NCBI GenBank assembly: GCA_018261905.1
Contig: JAGTRU010000023.1
Span: forward strand, 1-64,000
From: Pseudomonadota bacterium
Lineage (GTDB): Bacteria; Pseudomonadota; Gammaproteobacteria; Burkholderiales; Rhodocyclaceae
DNA length: 64,000 nucleotides
Reading direction: 5' to 3'
Each line of letters opens with the position of its first letter. Position 1 is the stretch's first letter. Made by a program: the position numbers and the translations under genes. The notes beneath the pieces are model-generated. The model worked only from the letters and a program-made list of their open reading frames with translations, did no database searches and was not told where the DNA came from. Below, piece by piece: positions 29,857-38,782 of this stretch.

Positions 29857-30363
29857 TTACCCGACCTCGCCCAGCCACTCCGCCAGACTCGCCCAGCGCA
29901 ACAAACGCTCGACCAGCGTCAGTGCCGCCTCGACCCGCTGCTGCGCGGACGGGCTGATGCCTTCGCCGAGTTCGAAATGTTCGCCGCGCACGCCGAGAAC
30001 GAAGCTGGGCGGCGGTTCATGACCTTCGATCTGCAGGTACACCTGCAGCACGGCGGGCGGTTCCAGCGCATGCGAGCTATGCGAAGGCTCCGGCGAGGCG
30101 TGGATTTGCTTGAAAAAATAAGGATCCGCCGTGTTTTCGCCGGCGTCGATAAAGAGGACGAGCTCGCGGCCCTTGAGATCGAGGGCGTATTCGATGTTGA
30201 GCTGGAAATCCTCGATGACTTCGACCTGCCCGGCCAGGCCTGTGGCCGCCAGCCAGCTTTCGAGCCGGCCGGCGACGACCGGCCCGATGGCGTCGTCGCC
30301 ACGGCTGGGATTGCCGATGGCGAAGACGACAACGGGCCGCACTGCTCCAGCTTCTGCCCTCAC
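29857..30363 (-). CDS. hoxW: [NiFe]-hydrogenase maturation protease
   Basis: VVFAIGNPSRGDDAIGP motif; GTG start overlapping hoxH stop (GTGA); follows hoxH. Confidence 0.8.
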   Translation of the reverse strand: MRAEAGAVRPVVVFAIGNPSRGDDAIGPVVAGRLESWLAATGLAGQVEVIEDFQLNIEYALDLKGRELVLFIDAGENTADPYFFKQIHASPEPSHSSHALEPPAVLQVYLQIEGHEPPPSFVLGVRGEHFELGEGISPSAQQRVEAALTLVERLLRWASLAEWLGEVG

Positions 30364-31823
30364 ACCCGGCTCAGGGCATGCAGCAGTTGCCCGTCGGCAC
30401 CGACCAGTTCGACGGTCAGCGGCATTTTGCCGAGGGCGTGGGTGGCGCAGGACAAGCATGGGTCGTAGGCCCGAATGGCGCACTCGATGTGGTTGAGCAG
30501 GCCTTCGGTCACCTCGTTGCCATCCAGGTACTGGCGAGCGACGGTACGGATCGCCTCGTTCATGGCCTGGTTGTTGTTGGTGGTGGAGACGATCAGGTTG
30601 CAGTAGGTGACCAGATCGTCGTCATCCACCCGGTAGTGATGGAACAAGGTCCCGCGCGGCGCTTCGATGACGCCCACCGCTTCGTGCCGACGCGGCCCCT
30701 TTTCGGCCATCAGGTCGGTACCGAGGATGTCCGGATCGTTGAGCAGATCGCGGATCATTTCGGCGGCGTGCAGCAATTCGATCAGGCGCGCCCAGTGGTA
30801 CATCAGCGTGCCATGTACCGGTTTGCCGCCGCCCAGGGCCAGCATGGCCTGCCGTTCCGCTTCGGCAAGCGGCGTCGGCAGGTAGCTGGCGGCCTGGATG
30901 CGGGCCAGCGGACCCACCTTGTACCAGCCGTTTTCCGCCCCCAGACTGCGAATATGGGGGAACTTCATGTAGCTCCAGGGCTTGATCTCTTCTTCCAGCA
31001 CCTGCTGATAGGTGGCGTAATCGACCTGGTCGAAAATACTGCCGCCGTCGGCATCGACGGCACGCAAGGCACCGTGGTAGAAGTCGAGAGCCCCATCGGG
31101 CCGGACCAGGCCCAGCATGTTCGAGCGGAATTCGCCGAAGACATTGTAGAACGCCGGATGGGTATCGTGCAGGTGCTTGACCATGTGGATCGAGCCCTGC
31201 CCCCAGGCGATCATCTGATCGATGTCGCGGGCCATTTCGTCGCGTTCGGCCGCCGTCAGCGCCTTGTTCATGCCGCCGGGAATGGCCCCGGTACCATGCA
31301 CGCGCTTGCCGGAAACATGGCGAATGACTTCCTGGCCATATTTGCGCAACAAGACGCCCTGCTTGGCGATTTCCGGATGATCGAGGGCGACGCCGACGAT
31401 ATTGCGGCGCATCGCGTCGCTGTCGAAACCGAGCAGGATGTCGGGCGAGGCCAGGTGGAAGAAATGCACGGCGTGCGACTGCACCATCTGACCGTAATGC
31501 ATCAGCCGGCGGAGTTTTTCGGCGGTGGCGGTGAGCGGGCCGTAACCGGCGATCTGGTCCATGGCCTTGACCGCGGCCAGTTGGTGGCTGACCGGACAGA
31601 TGCCGCACAGACGCTGCACGGTGACGGGAACTTCCCAATAGGGGCGACCTTCGATGAAGGCTTCGAAGCCCCGGAATTCGACGATGTGCAGACGTACTTG
31701 ATGAATCTTGTTGTTCTCGTCGAGCAACAGCGTGACTTTGCCGTGACCTTCGACCCGGGTCACCGGGTCGATGGCGACCCGACGCAGGTTTTCGGGATGG
31801 GCGGCGGTTTCCAATGCAAACAT
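30360..31823 (-). CDS. hoxH: NAD-reducing [NiFe]-hydrogenase large subunit
   Basis: RLCGICPVSH (L1) and DPCLSCATHALGKMPL (L2) NiFe ligand motifs. Confidence 0.95.
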   Translation of the reverse strand: MFALETAAHPENLRRVAIDPVTRVEGHGKVTLLLDENNKIHQVRLHIVEFRGFEAFIEGRPYWEVPVTVQRLCGICPVSHQLAAVKAMDQIAGYGPLTATAEKLRRLMHYGQMVQSHAVHFFHLASPDILLGFDSDAMRRNIVGVALDHPEIAKQGVLLRKYGQEVIRHVSGKRVHGTGAIPGGMNKALTAAERDEMARDIDQMIAWGQGSIHMVKHLHDTHPAFYNVFGEFRSNMLGLVRPDGALDFYHGALRAVDADGGSIFDQVDYATYQQVLEEEIKPWSYMKFPHIRSLGAENGWYKVGPLARIQAASYLPTPLAEAERQAMLALGGGKPVHGTLMYHWARLIELLHAAEMIRDLLNDPDILGTDLMAEKGPRRHEAVGVIEAPRGTLFHHYRVDDDDLVTYCNLIVSTTNNNQAMNEAIRTVARQYLDGNEVTEGLLNHIECAIRAYDPCLSCATHALGKMPLTVELVGADGQLLHALSRV

Positions 31824-31834
31824 ATCGGCTCCGA

Positions 31835-32386
31835 TTAATCGAATTTGAGCAGGGGATGCTCGATCCGGGGCGTGCGCCCGGTCAGCAGGTCGGTCAGGAA
31901 CTTCCAGATGGTGTCGCCGGAAGGCGGGCAGCCGGGCAGGAAGTAATCGACCCGGACAATTTCATTGATCGGGTACACCTTGTCGAGAAGCAGCGGCAGT
32001 TCCGGATCGTTCGGCACCGCCACTTCACCGCTGTCGGTACGATAGATCTGGGTCAGGCATTGCGTCACTTCGCGGTTGTTGCGCTGGGCCGGCAGGCCGC
32101 CGGTGATGGCACAGGCCCCGAAGGCGACCAGCACCTTGCAGTTGCGACGCAGTTCGCGCAGCACTTCGACGTTTTCGGCATTGCAGACCCCGCCTTCGAC
32201 AAGACCGACATCGCACGGACCACAATGTTTGATGTCGGTGATCGGCGAGCGGTCGAATTCGACCAGAGTGGCCAGTTCAAGCAGGCGCTCATCGATGTCG
32301 AGCAGCGACATGTGACAGCCGAAACAGCCGGATAGCGAGGTGGTGGCGATGCGCAACTTCTGGGGTAGTTCGTGGGGAGCATTCAT
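31835..32386 (-). CDS. hoxY: NAD-reducing hydrogenase small subunit
   Basis: SLSGCFGCHMSLLDID, GVCNAENVEVLRELR, GACAITGGLPAQRN. Confidence 0.93.
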   Translation of the reverse strand: MNAPHELPQKLRIATTSLSGCFGCHMSLLDIDERLLELATLVEFDRSPITDIKHCGPCDVGLVEGGVCNAENVEVLRELRRNCKVLVAFGACAITGGLPAQRNNREVTQCLTQIYRTDSGEVAVPNDPELPLLLDKVYPINEIVRVDYFLPGCPPSGDTIWKFLTDLLTGRTPRIEHPLLKFD

Positions 32387-32387
32387 T

Positions 32388-33179
32388 TCAGTTTCCCTCC
32401 GTCGCCGCAGCGGTTTCCGCCGCCACCGGCCTGATCGGGATGGTCCGCTTGGCCAGGTAATCGACCTGGTGACCGATGGTCGCCTGGTCGAACTGCCGTT
32501 CGCCGATCGGTACCGCATAGCCGACCCGCTTGGGCAGTATGGCGCCGACCGGGCAGATATGGGCGGCGCGATCGTCGATGGTAAGAGCGCTATCCTTCAA
32601 CAAGCCGCTCGGCGAATTGACCACCACCCGGGAATTGGTGCCGCGGCCGGCGAGCATGAAGACCGACTTGCCGTCGAGATCGCGGCTGGCCCGCACGCAC
32701 AGTTCGCACATGATGCAGCGATTGAGATCGAGCCAGATATCGGGATGCGAGGCATCCACTACCCGTGCCGGGAAGGCGTGCCGGAAGTGCGGCGCCAGCA
32801 TTTCGAGATCGTAGGCCAGGGCCTGTAGCTGGCAATTGCCGCTCTTTTCGCAACCGGGACAGAAATGGTTGCCTTCGACGAAGAGCATTTGCAGCAACAC
32901 CCGGCGCCGATCGTTCAAGGCCGGGGTGTCGTTTTCCACTTCCAGCCCGGGCATGGCGCGAGCCGTGCAGGCCGAGCCATTGCGTCCGTTTACGATCACC
33001 GTACACATCTTGCAGCTACCGTGCGGCTTGAGATCCGGATGGTTGCACAGGTGCGGGATATAGACCCCGGCAGCGAGCGCCGCCTGGAGAATGGTCTGGC
33101 CGGCTTCGAAAGGCACCCGCCGGCCATCGATGGAAAAAGTGGCGGTGCTGTCCAGGCCACTGTTCAAGTTGTCACTCAT
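32388..33179 (-). CDS. hoxU: NAD-reducing hydrogenase diaphorase subunit
   Basis: 2Fe-2S ferredoxin-like N-domain and NuoG-like Cys motifs (HFCPGCEKSGNCQLQ, CIMCELCVRA); ATGA overlap with hoxF. Confidence 0.92.
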   Translation of the reverse strand: MSDNLNSGLDSTATFSIDGRRVPFEAGQTILQAALAAGVYIPHLCNHPDLKPHGSCKMCTVIVNGRNGSACTARAMPGLEVENDTPALNDRRRVLLQMLFVEGNHFCPGCEKSGNCQLQALAYDLEMLAPHFRHAFPARVVDASHPDIWLDLNRCIMCELCVRASRDLDGKSVFMLAGRGTNSRVVVNSPSGLLKDSALTIDDRAAHICPVGAILPKRVGYAVPIGERQFDQATIGHQVDYLAKRTIPIRPVAAETAAATEGN

Positions 33180-34972
33180 ACTTCTTCTCCCAGGTGGGCG
33201 TGGGCGTCGTCCCGGCCGGAAAGATGCCGGGCCTTGGCCAGTGCGGCATCGAGATCGAAGGCCGGCACAAAGTCGGTTTGGGCCAGACGGCGTTCGTAGG
33301 CCGGACGGAATTTCTGGACGGTGTCGGCGATGGCATTGCCCGCCGTCTGCCCGAGGCCGCAATGGCTACTCGTTTTCATCACGGCCTGCAGGCGGAGCAG
33401 TTCGTTCATTTCGTACTGCGTGCCCCGCCCTTCGGCGATCTTGTCCATCATCGAGCTGATCAGCGCGGTGCCGCCCCGGCAGGGGGTGCAGAATCCGCAG
33501 GATTCGTGCTTGAAGAAATGGGCAAAATTGCGGGCCACTTCGAACATGTCGCGCTGCTTATCGAAAATCATGAAGGAGCCAGCCGTCGGTACATCCTCGA
33601 AGGCAATCCGCCGCCCCAACTCGCGTTCCGAAAGGCAGGCCCCGGAAGCCCCGCTGACCTGGACGGCAATCGCGTTGCGGGCACCGCAGTCTTCCAGCAC
33701 CTGCGAAATGCGCACGCCGAACGCGTATTCATAGATCCCCGGCCGCGCGCAATCGCCGGACACCGACAGCACCTTGGTACCGGTCGATTGCTTGGTGCCG
33801 ATCGCCTCGTACCAGGCACCGCCATGGATGGCGATCTCGGTGGCCTTGCACAGGGTTTCGACATTGTTCACCACGGTCGGCTGGTTCAGGTAGCCGCAGG
33901 CCACCGGGAACGGCGGCCGGACGCGCGGCTTGCCGGCCTTGCCTTCCAGCGATTCGATCAGGGCGGTTTCCTCGCCGCAGATGTAGGCGCCGGCCCCGAG
34001 ATGAATTTCGATGTCGAAATCGAAACCGCTGACGCCGACAATATCCTTGCCTAACAGGTTCTGGGCCCGCATGCCGGCGAGGAAGGCTTCCAGCCTCGGC
34101 CGCAGATAGCGGTACTCGGCGCGCAGGTAGAGCAGGCCGAGTTGGGCGCCGACCGTGTAGGCGGCAATGACCATGCCCTCGAAGACCCGTCCGGCATAGG
34201 ACTGGAGCAGGACACGGTCCTTGAAGGTGCCCGGCTCGCCCTCGTCGCCATTACAGACGATGTAGCGTTGCTCGCCGGCCGCATTGCGGCAGGCTTCCCA
34301 TTTGATGGCGGTGGTAAATCCGGCACCGCCCCGACCGCGCAAATTGGAATGCTTCATTTCCGCCAGCATGCCTTCCCGGCCGCGGGCGATGGCGGCGCGG
34401 ATCGACTCGCCGGGTTCCGGACTGGCACCAAGCAGACAGTCGGCACGCCGGATATTGTCGTCGACCGCGAAGAAACCGGACGGCCACTGGGCTAGCGGCA
34501 CCCCGGCACTGACCAGGGCGCAGACCTGATTGACCCGCTGCGGCGTCATCCGGGTAATCGCCATTTCATTGACCAGAATCGCCGGTCCCTGGTCGCACAT
34601 GCCGGTACAGGAAGTCAGATCGACGCTGACCAGGCCGTCACGGGAAACCTTGCCGGGCTGCAGATTGAAATAATCGAGCATTTGCTGGAACAGCGCCTGA
34701 TTGCCGGCCATGCGATCGGTCACATTGTCGGAAAACAGTATTCGGTATTGCCCGCGGTCCTCGCTATAGAAAAAAGCATAGAAATCCCGCGTACTGCGCA
34801 CCTGCGCGTAGGAAATCTGCAAGCGCTCGGCCAGCAAGGCAATCGTCGCATCGGAGAGATATCCCAGGCCATCCTGGATATCGTGAAGAATTTGTACCAG
34901 TCGATCAGGTCGACGCTGGTAACGCTGCAGCACTTGCTCTATCAAATCGTGCAACTCGGAAGCATCAGACAT
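33176..34972 (-). CDS. hoxF: NAD-reducing hydrogenase diaphorase, NuoE-NuoF fusion
   Basis: NuoF motifs [42 protein letters not shown] fused to a NuoE-like N-domain. Confidence 0.93.
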   Translation of the reverse strand: MSDASELHDLIEQVLQRYQRRPDRLVQILHDIQDGLGYLSDATIALLAERLQISYAQVRSTRDFYAFFYSEDRGQYRILFSDNVTDRMAGNQALFQQMLDYFNLQPGKVSRDGLVSVDLTSCTGMCDQGPAILVNEMAITRMTPQRVNQVCALVSAGVPLAQWPSGFFAVDDNIRRADCLLGASPEPGESIRAAIARGREGMLAEMKHSNLRGRGGAGFTTAIKWEACRNAAGEQRYIVCNGDEGEPGTFKDRVLLQSYAGRVFEGMVIAAYTVGAQLGLLYLRAEYRYLRPRLEAFLAGMRAQNLLGKDIVGVSGFDFDIEIHLGAGAYICGEETALIESLEGKAGKPRVRPPFPVACGYLNQPTVVNNVETLCKATEIAIHGGAWYEAIGTKQSTGTKVLSVSGDCARPGIYEYAFGVRISQVLEDCGARNAIAVQVSGASGACLSERELGRRIAFEDVPTAGSFMIFDKQRDMFEVARNFAHFFKHESCGFCTPCRGGTALISSMMDKIAEGRGTQYEMNELLRLQAVMKTSSHCGLGQTAGNAIADTVQKFRPAYERRLAQTDFVPAFDLDAALAKARHLSGRDDAHAHLGEEV

Positions 34973-35030
34973 GTTTTCGGTTCCCGCACATTGAAAATTA
35001 GTGACCTTATTCTGTTTCCATTGAGGCCCG

Positions 35031-35158
35031 TCTTGAGCTTAGTCAACAAAAGCACTTTTCCAGCCATCTCAAAGATGCCTCTCTTGAGCCAAGTCAACAA
35101 AAGCATTTTCTAATCTATCTATTTGAATTTCCGAAAAAAGTTCGCTTGGTCAACAAAA
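35031..35158. repeat. Three direct repeats of a GTCAACAAAA element upstream of hoxF
   Basis: TCTTGAGCTTAGTCAACAAAAGCA (35031), TCTTGAGCCAAGTCAACAAAAGCA (35082), CGCTTGGTCAACAAAATG (35143). Confidence 0.75.
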
Positions 35159-35281
35159 TGTAATTTTGTGCCACAATAATGCTGCACTGCAGCAGGAGGA
35201 TATGCTCGACAAACTGTCAAACATGGAATCTTGTTGCTGCACCGCAATAGGAATACCAGTCCATTTTCGAGGAAAAACAGC

Positions 35282-36085
35282 ATGAACCCGAGCCCTGAAC
35301 AAAATTCGTTTGCCGCCACCCTGCAACCGCTGGCCGGCAAAAAAGGCCTGATTACCGGCGTCGCCAACGACAAGTCGATCGCTTTTGCCGTGGCCAAGGC
35401 GATTCGTGCGCTGGGCGGTGAAATCGCCCTGACCTACCAGAACGAAAAAACCGCCAAGTACACGCAGCCGCTGGCCGAGGCACTGGGCGCCAAACTCTTC
35501 CTCAAGCTCGACGTCAGCGAGGAAGGCAGCCTGGAAGCGGCCATCGCCAAATGTGGCGAGGAATTCGGCGAACTCGACTTCGCCATTCACTCGATGGCTT
35601 TCTGCAACGGCGACGACCTGCACGGCCGTGTCATCGATACCTCCGAAGCCGGCTTCGATTCGGCGATGAATATCTCCTGCCACAGTTTCCTGCGCATGGC
35701 CAAGGCAGTGGAGCCGCTGATGGCGCATGGCGGTTCGCTGATCACCATGTCCTACCTGGGCGCCGAGCGCGTCGTCCGCAACTATGGCGTGATGGGCATC
35801 ATCAAGGCGGCGCTCGAATCGGCCGTCCGCTACATGGCCTACGACCTCGGCCCCAAGGGCATCCGCGTCTTCGCCGTGTCGCCCGGCCCGATCATGACGC
35901 GGGCCGCCTCCGGCATCGCCCACTTCGACAAGCTGCTCGAATCCGATGCCGTCAAGGCACCGCTCGGCCGTACCGTGACCATCGAGGAAGTCGGCGCCCT
36001 GACCGCCTTCCTGTGCACCGCGGGTTCGTCCGGCATGACCGGGCAGACCATCTACGTGGATGGCGGCGCCCACATCGTCGCCTGA
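35282..36085 (+). CDS. fabI: Enoyl-[acyl-carrier-protein] reductase
   Basis: GKKGLITGVANDKSIAFAVAKAI, SYLGAERVVRNYGVMGIIKAALE, GMTGQTIYVDGG. Confidence 0.93.
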   Translation: MNPSPEQNSFAATLQPLAGKKGLITGVANDKSIAFAVAKAIRALGGEIALTYQNEKTAKYTQPLAEALGAKLFLKLDVSEEGSLEAAIAKCGEEFGELDFAIHSMAFCNGDDLHGRVIDTSEAGFDSAMNISCHSFLRMAKAVEPLMAHGGSLITMSYLGAERVVRNYGVMGIIKAALESAVRYMAYDLGPKGIRVFAVSPGPIMTRAASGIAHFDKLLESDAVKAPLGRTVTIEEVGALTAFLCTAGSSGMTGQTIYVDGGAHIVA

Positions 36086-36170
36086 TTGCGACTTCGACAA
36101 GCGAACGCCGGCGGCCCGAGGGCTGCTTGCGTTATGCTTGAGCTTCCCGATTTGCCCGGCGGAACAGCCT

Positions 36171-36749
36171 ATGGAAATCAATTGCGGCGGCATCATCCAG
36201 GATGCGGTACCCGACCACCCCCTGCTCAACGGCCGGCGGGAGATCGGGCGCGGCGAAAACACCATCGTCCTTGAGGGCGATGTGATCGATGACCAGGAAC
36301 ATGTCTATAAAGTCCTCTCCTCGCCCACCGACTACGCCTACTACACGGCCGATGACCGCCCGACCGGCCCGCATTTCCCGATTGTCTATGCCGACCACGG
36401 CGCAGTCGGCCATTCCAGTCGCGGCTTTCCCTTTTACATCGTCGAAGTCGAAAAGCTCTACCCGCTGCCCGGCGGCTGCGATGCAACCGAGGTTGCGACC
36501 AAGATTTCCACCTCCTATTTCGATGCCTGCGTGATGTGGCGCAACCTGGCCCAGGACATGGGCCGCATTGCCCTGCACCACCTGGTGGTGACGCCGATGG
36601 GGTGGACCGATGCCGTACGCCAGTCGCTCAAGGCGCTGGAGGATTTTTCCGCCGAATATGGCGCCCTGCCCGATCTCATCAAGGCCGACAACCTGATGAT
36701 GCGCAAGGACGGAACCCTGGTCTTTTCCGACCCCGTCTTCATGGAATGA
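36171..36749 (+). CDS. Small protein-kinase-fold-like protein
   Basis: IGRGENTIVLEGD...HVYKVL (Gly-loop/VAIK-like) and PDLIKADNLMMRKDGTLVFSDPVF (catalytic-loop D..N and DFG-like SDP). Confidence 0.55.
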   Translation: MEINCGGIIQDAVPDHPLLNGRREIGRGENTIVLEGDVIDDQEHVYKVLSSPTDYAYYTADDRPTGPHFPIVYADHGAVGHSSRGFPFYIVEVEKLYPLPGGCDATEVATKISTSYFDACVMWRNLAQDMGRIALHHLVVTPMGWTDAVRQSLKALEDFSAEYGALPDLIKADNLMMRKDGTLVFSDPVFME

Positions 36750-36780
36750 CCACCTCTCACCGCTTAGGCCCCTCCGTAAC

Positions 36781-37269
36781 ATGACCATCAATCGCGTTTT
36801 TTTCGCGTCGCGCGAACTGGCAGAATCGCTGACCGGCAACCCCTACATGGCGGTCATTTCGATTACCGATCCGGGCACACCAGAAGCGAATCTCGACCCA
36901 CTGTTCCGGCACGTGCTGCGTCTCTCCTTCTACGATGCGGTACCGGCCGACGAATACCTTCCGGCACCGATTCCCGGCATGTTCGACTACCTGCTCGCCC
37001 GCCAGATCAGTCATTTCGTCGGCGAACTACATGGCGCGCCGTTCGAGATTTCGATGCTGGTGCATTGCGAATACGGCGTCAGCCGTTCGGCGGCAGTCGC
37101 CCTCTTCGTCGAGGCCTTGAGCGCGGCGCCGCTGACCGCCCGCGAATTCACCTGCGATGCCAACCGCTGGGTCATCGACCAGTTGTCCCTGCTCCATCCC
37201 GAGTTGCAGATCGAGATTCCGCCCCCCCAGGCGGCCCATGACCGCCGCCTCGCCGAGCGCCCCACCTAG
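36781..37269 (+). CDS. Dual-specificity/tyrosine phosphatase-like protein
   Basis: LVHCEYGVSRSAAVALFVEAL, a HCX5RS P-loop. Confidence 0.65.
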   Translation: MTINRVFFASRELAESLTGNPYMAVISITDPGTPEANLDPLFRHVLRLSFYDAVPADEYLPAPIPGMFDYLLARQISHFVGELHGAPFEISMLVHCEYGVSRSAAVALFVEALSAAPLTAREFTCDANRWVIDQLSLLHPELQIEIPPPQAAHDRRLAERPT

Positions 37270-37362
37270 CGGCCGGCAACATTGTTTGCTGCATTGCAGC
37301 ACACTATACTGAGACACCATTGATGAACCGGCAGGTTCATTCCTTCCTGAGGGAGCAAGACC

Positions 37363-38781
37363 ATGCTCGAGAGCAACAAGCCGCGCTATCTCGCCAACCG
37401 CATCTACGATGAAATCCACATTGGCGATTCGGCCAGCCTGACCCGCACCCTGATGCCGGAAGACGTCAAGCTGTTTGCCATCCTGACCGGCGACTTCAAT
37501 CCCTCCCTGGTCGACCCGAAATTCTCGGAAAGCGGCATGTTCCGCGAAGTCATCGCCCATGGCATGTGGAGCGGTTCGCTGATTTCCACCGTGCTCGGCA
37601 CCCAGTTCCCCGGCCCGGGCACCATCCTGGTCGATCAATCGCTGCATTTCGCCCGCCCGGTGAGCATCGGCGACACCATCACCATCACCGTCACGGCCAA
37701 GCAGAAGTTCGACCACAACCAGCATGTCATCTTCGACTGCGTGTGCACCAACCAGGAAGGCTTGCAGGTCGTGCGCGGCGCGGCCGAGGTGCTGGCCCCG
37801 TCGGAAAAGGTCTCGCACCTGCAGGTGGTACGGATGCCGGAAGTGCGCATCGACGACAAGTACGAGCGCTACACCCAATTGCTGTCGCGCGTCAAAGGCC
37901 TGGAGCCGATTCCGACCGCCGTCGCCCATCCCTGCGACCAGGAATCACTGAAGGGTCCGGTCCAGGCCTACCAGGCTGGCATCATCGAACCCATCCTGGT
38001 CGGTCCGGAAAGCAAGATCCGCTCGGTGGCCGAGGAATTCGGCATCGACCTGCACGGCATCCGCATCGTCAATGCCGCGCACAGCCACGATTCGGCGGCC
38101 ATCGCCGTGTCGTTGGTGCGCACCGGCGACGCCGAGGCGCTGATGAAGGGCAGCCTGCACACCGACGAATTGATGGGCGAGGTGGTTTCCCGGGCCAACG
38201 GCCTGCGCACCTCGCGCCGCATCAGTCACGTCTTCGTCATGGACGTGCCGACCTACCACCGGCCGCTGCTGATCACCGACGCGGCGATCAACATCGCGCC
38301 GACCCTGGAAGAGAAGGTCGATATCGTGCAGAACGCCATCGACCTCGCCCACATCATCGGCATTCCCGAACCCAAGGTGGCGATTCTTTCCGCCGTCGAA
38401 ACCGTCAACCCGAAAATCCAGTCCACCCTCGATGCCGCCGCCCTGTGCAAGATGGCCGACCGCGGCCAGATCAGGGGCGGCATCCTGGATGGCCCGCTGG
38501 CCTTCGACAACGCCGTATCCATCGTCGCCGCCAAGACCAAGGGCATCAAGTCGGCGGTGGCCGGCCATGCCGAAATTCTCGTCGTCCCCGATCTCGAATC
38601 CGGCAACATGGTGGCCAAGCAGCTCGAATACCTCGCCAACGCACTGACCGCCGGCATCGTGCTCGGCACCCGCGTGCCCATCGTCCTGACCAGCCGCGCC
38701 GACTCGGCCGAAACCCGTACTGCATCCTGCGTCATCGCGGCGCTGGTTGCCCATGCCAACCGCAACAAAGGAAACGCTTGA
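37363..38781 (+). CDS. Bifunctional MaoC-like enoyl-CoA hydratase / phosphate acetyl(butyryl)transferase
   Basis: N-terminal MaoC hot-dog domain (AILTGDFNPSLVDPKFSESGMFREVIAHGMWSGSLIS) fused to a PTA domain (LAFDNAVSIVAAKTKGIKSAVAGHAEILVVPDLESGNMVAKQLEYLA). Confidence 0.9.
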   Translation: MLESNKPRYLANRIYDEIHIGDSASLTRTLMPEDVKLFAILTGDFNPSLVDPKFSESGMFREVIAHGMWSGSLISTVLGTQFPGPGTILVDQSLHFARPVSIGDTITITVTAKQKFDHNQHVIFDCVCTNQEGLQVVRGAAEVLAPSEKVSHLQVVRMPEVRIDDKYERYTQLLSRVKGLEPIPTAVAHPCDQESLKGPVQAYQAGIIEPILVGPESKIRSVAEEFGIDLHGIRIVNAAHSHDSAAIAVSLVRTGDAEALMKGSLHTDELMGEVVSRANGLRTSRRISHVFVMDVPTYHRPLLITDAAINIAPTLEEKVDIVQNAIDLAHIIGIPEPKVAILSAVETVNPKIQSTLDAAALCKMADRGQIRGGILDGPLAFDNAVSIVAAKTKGIKSAVAGHAEILVVPDLESGNMVAKQLEYLANALTAGIVLGTRVPIVLTSRADSAETRTASCVIAALVAHANRNKGNA

Positions 38782-38782
38782 C

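Noticed and set aside
30378-31838. 486-aa plus-strand ORF antisense to hoxH
   Set aside because: hoxH carries both NiFe ligand motifs on the minus strand; the plus frame has no recognisable family.
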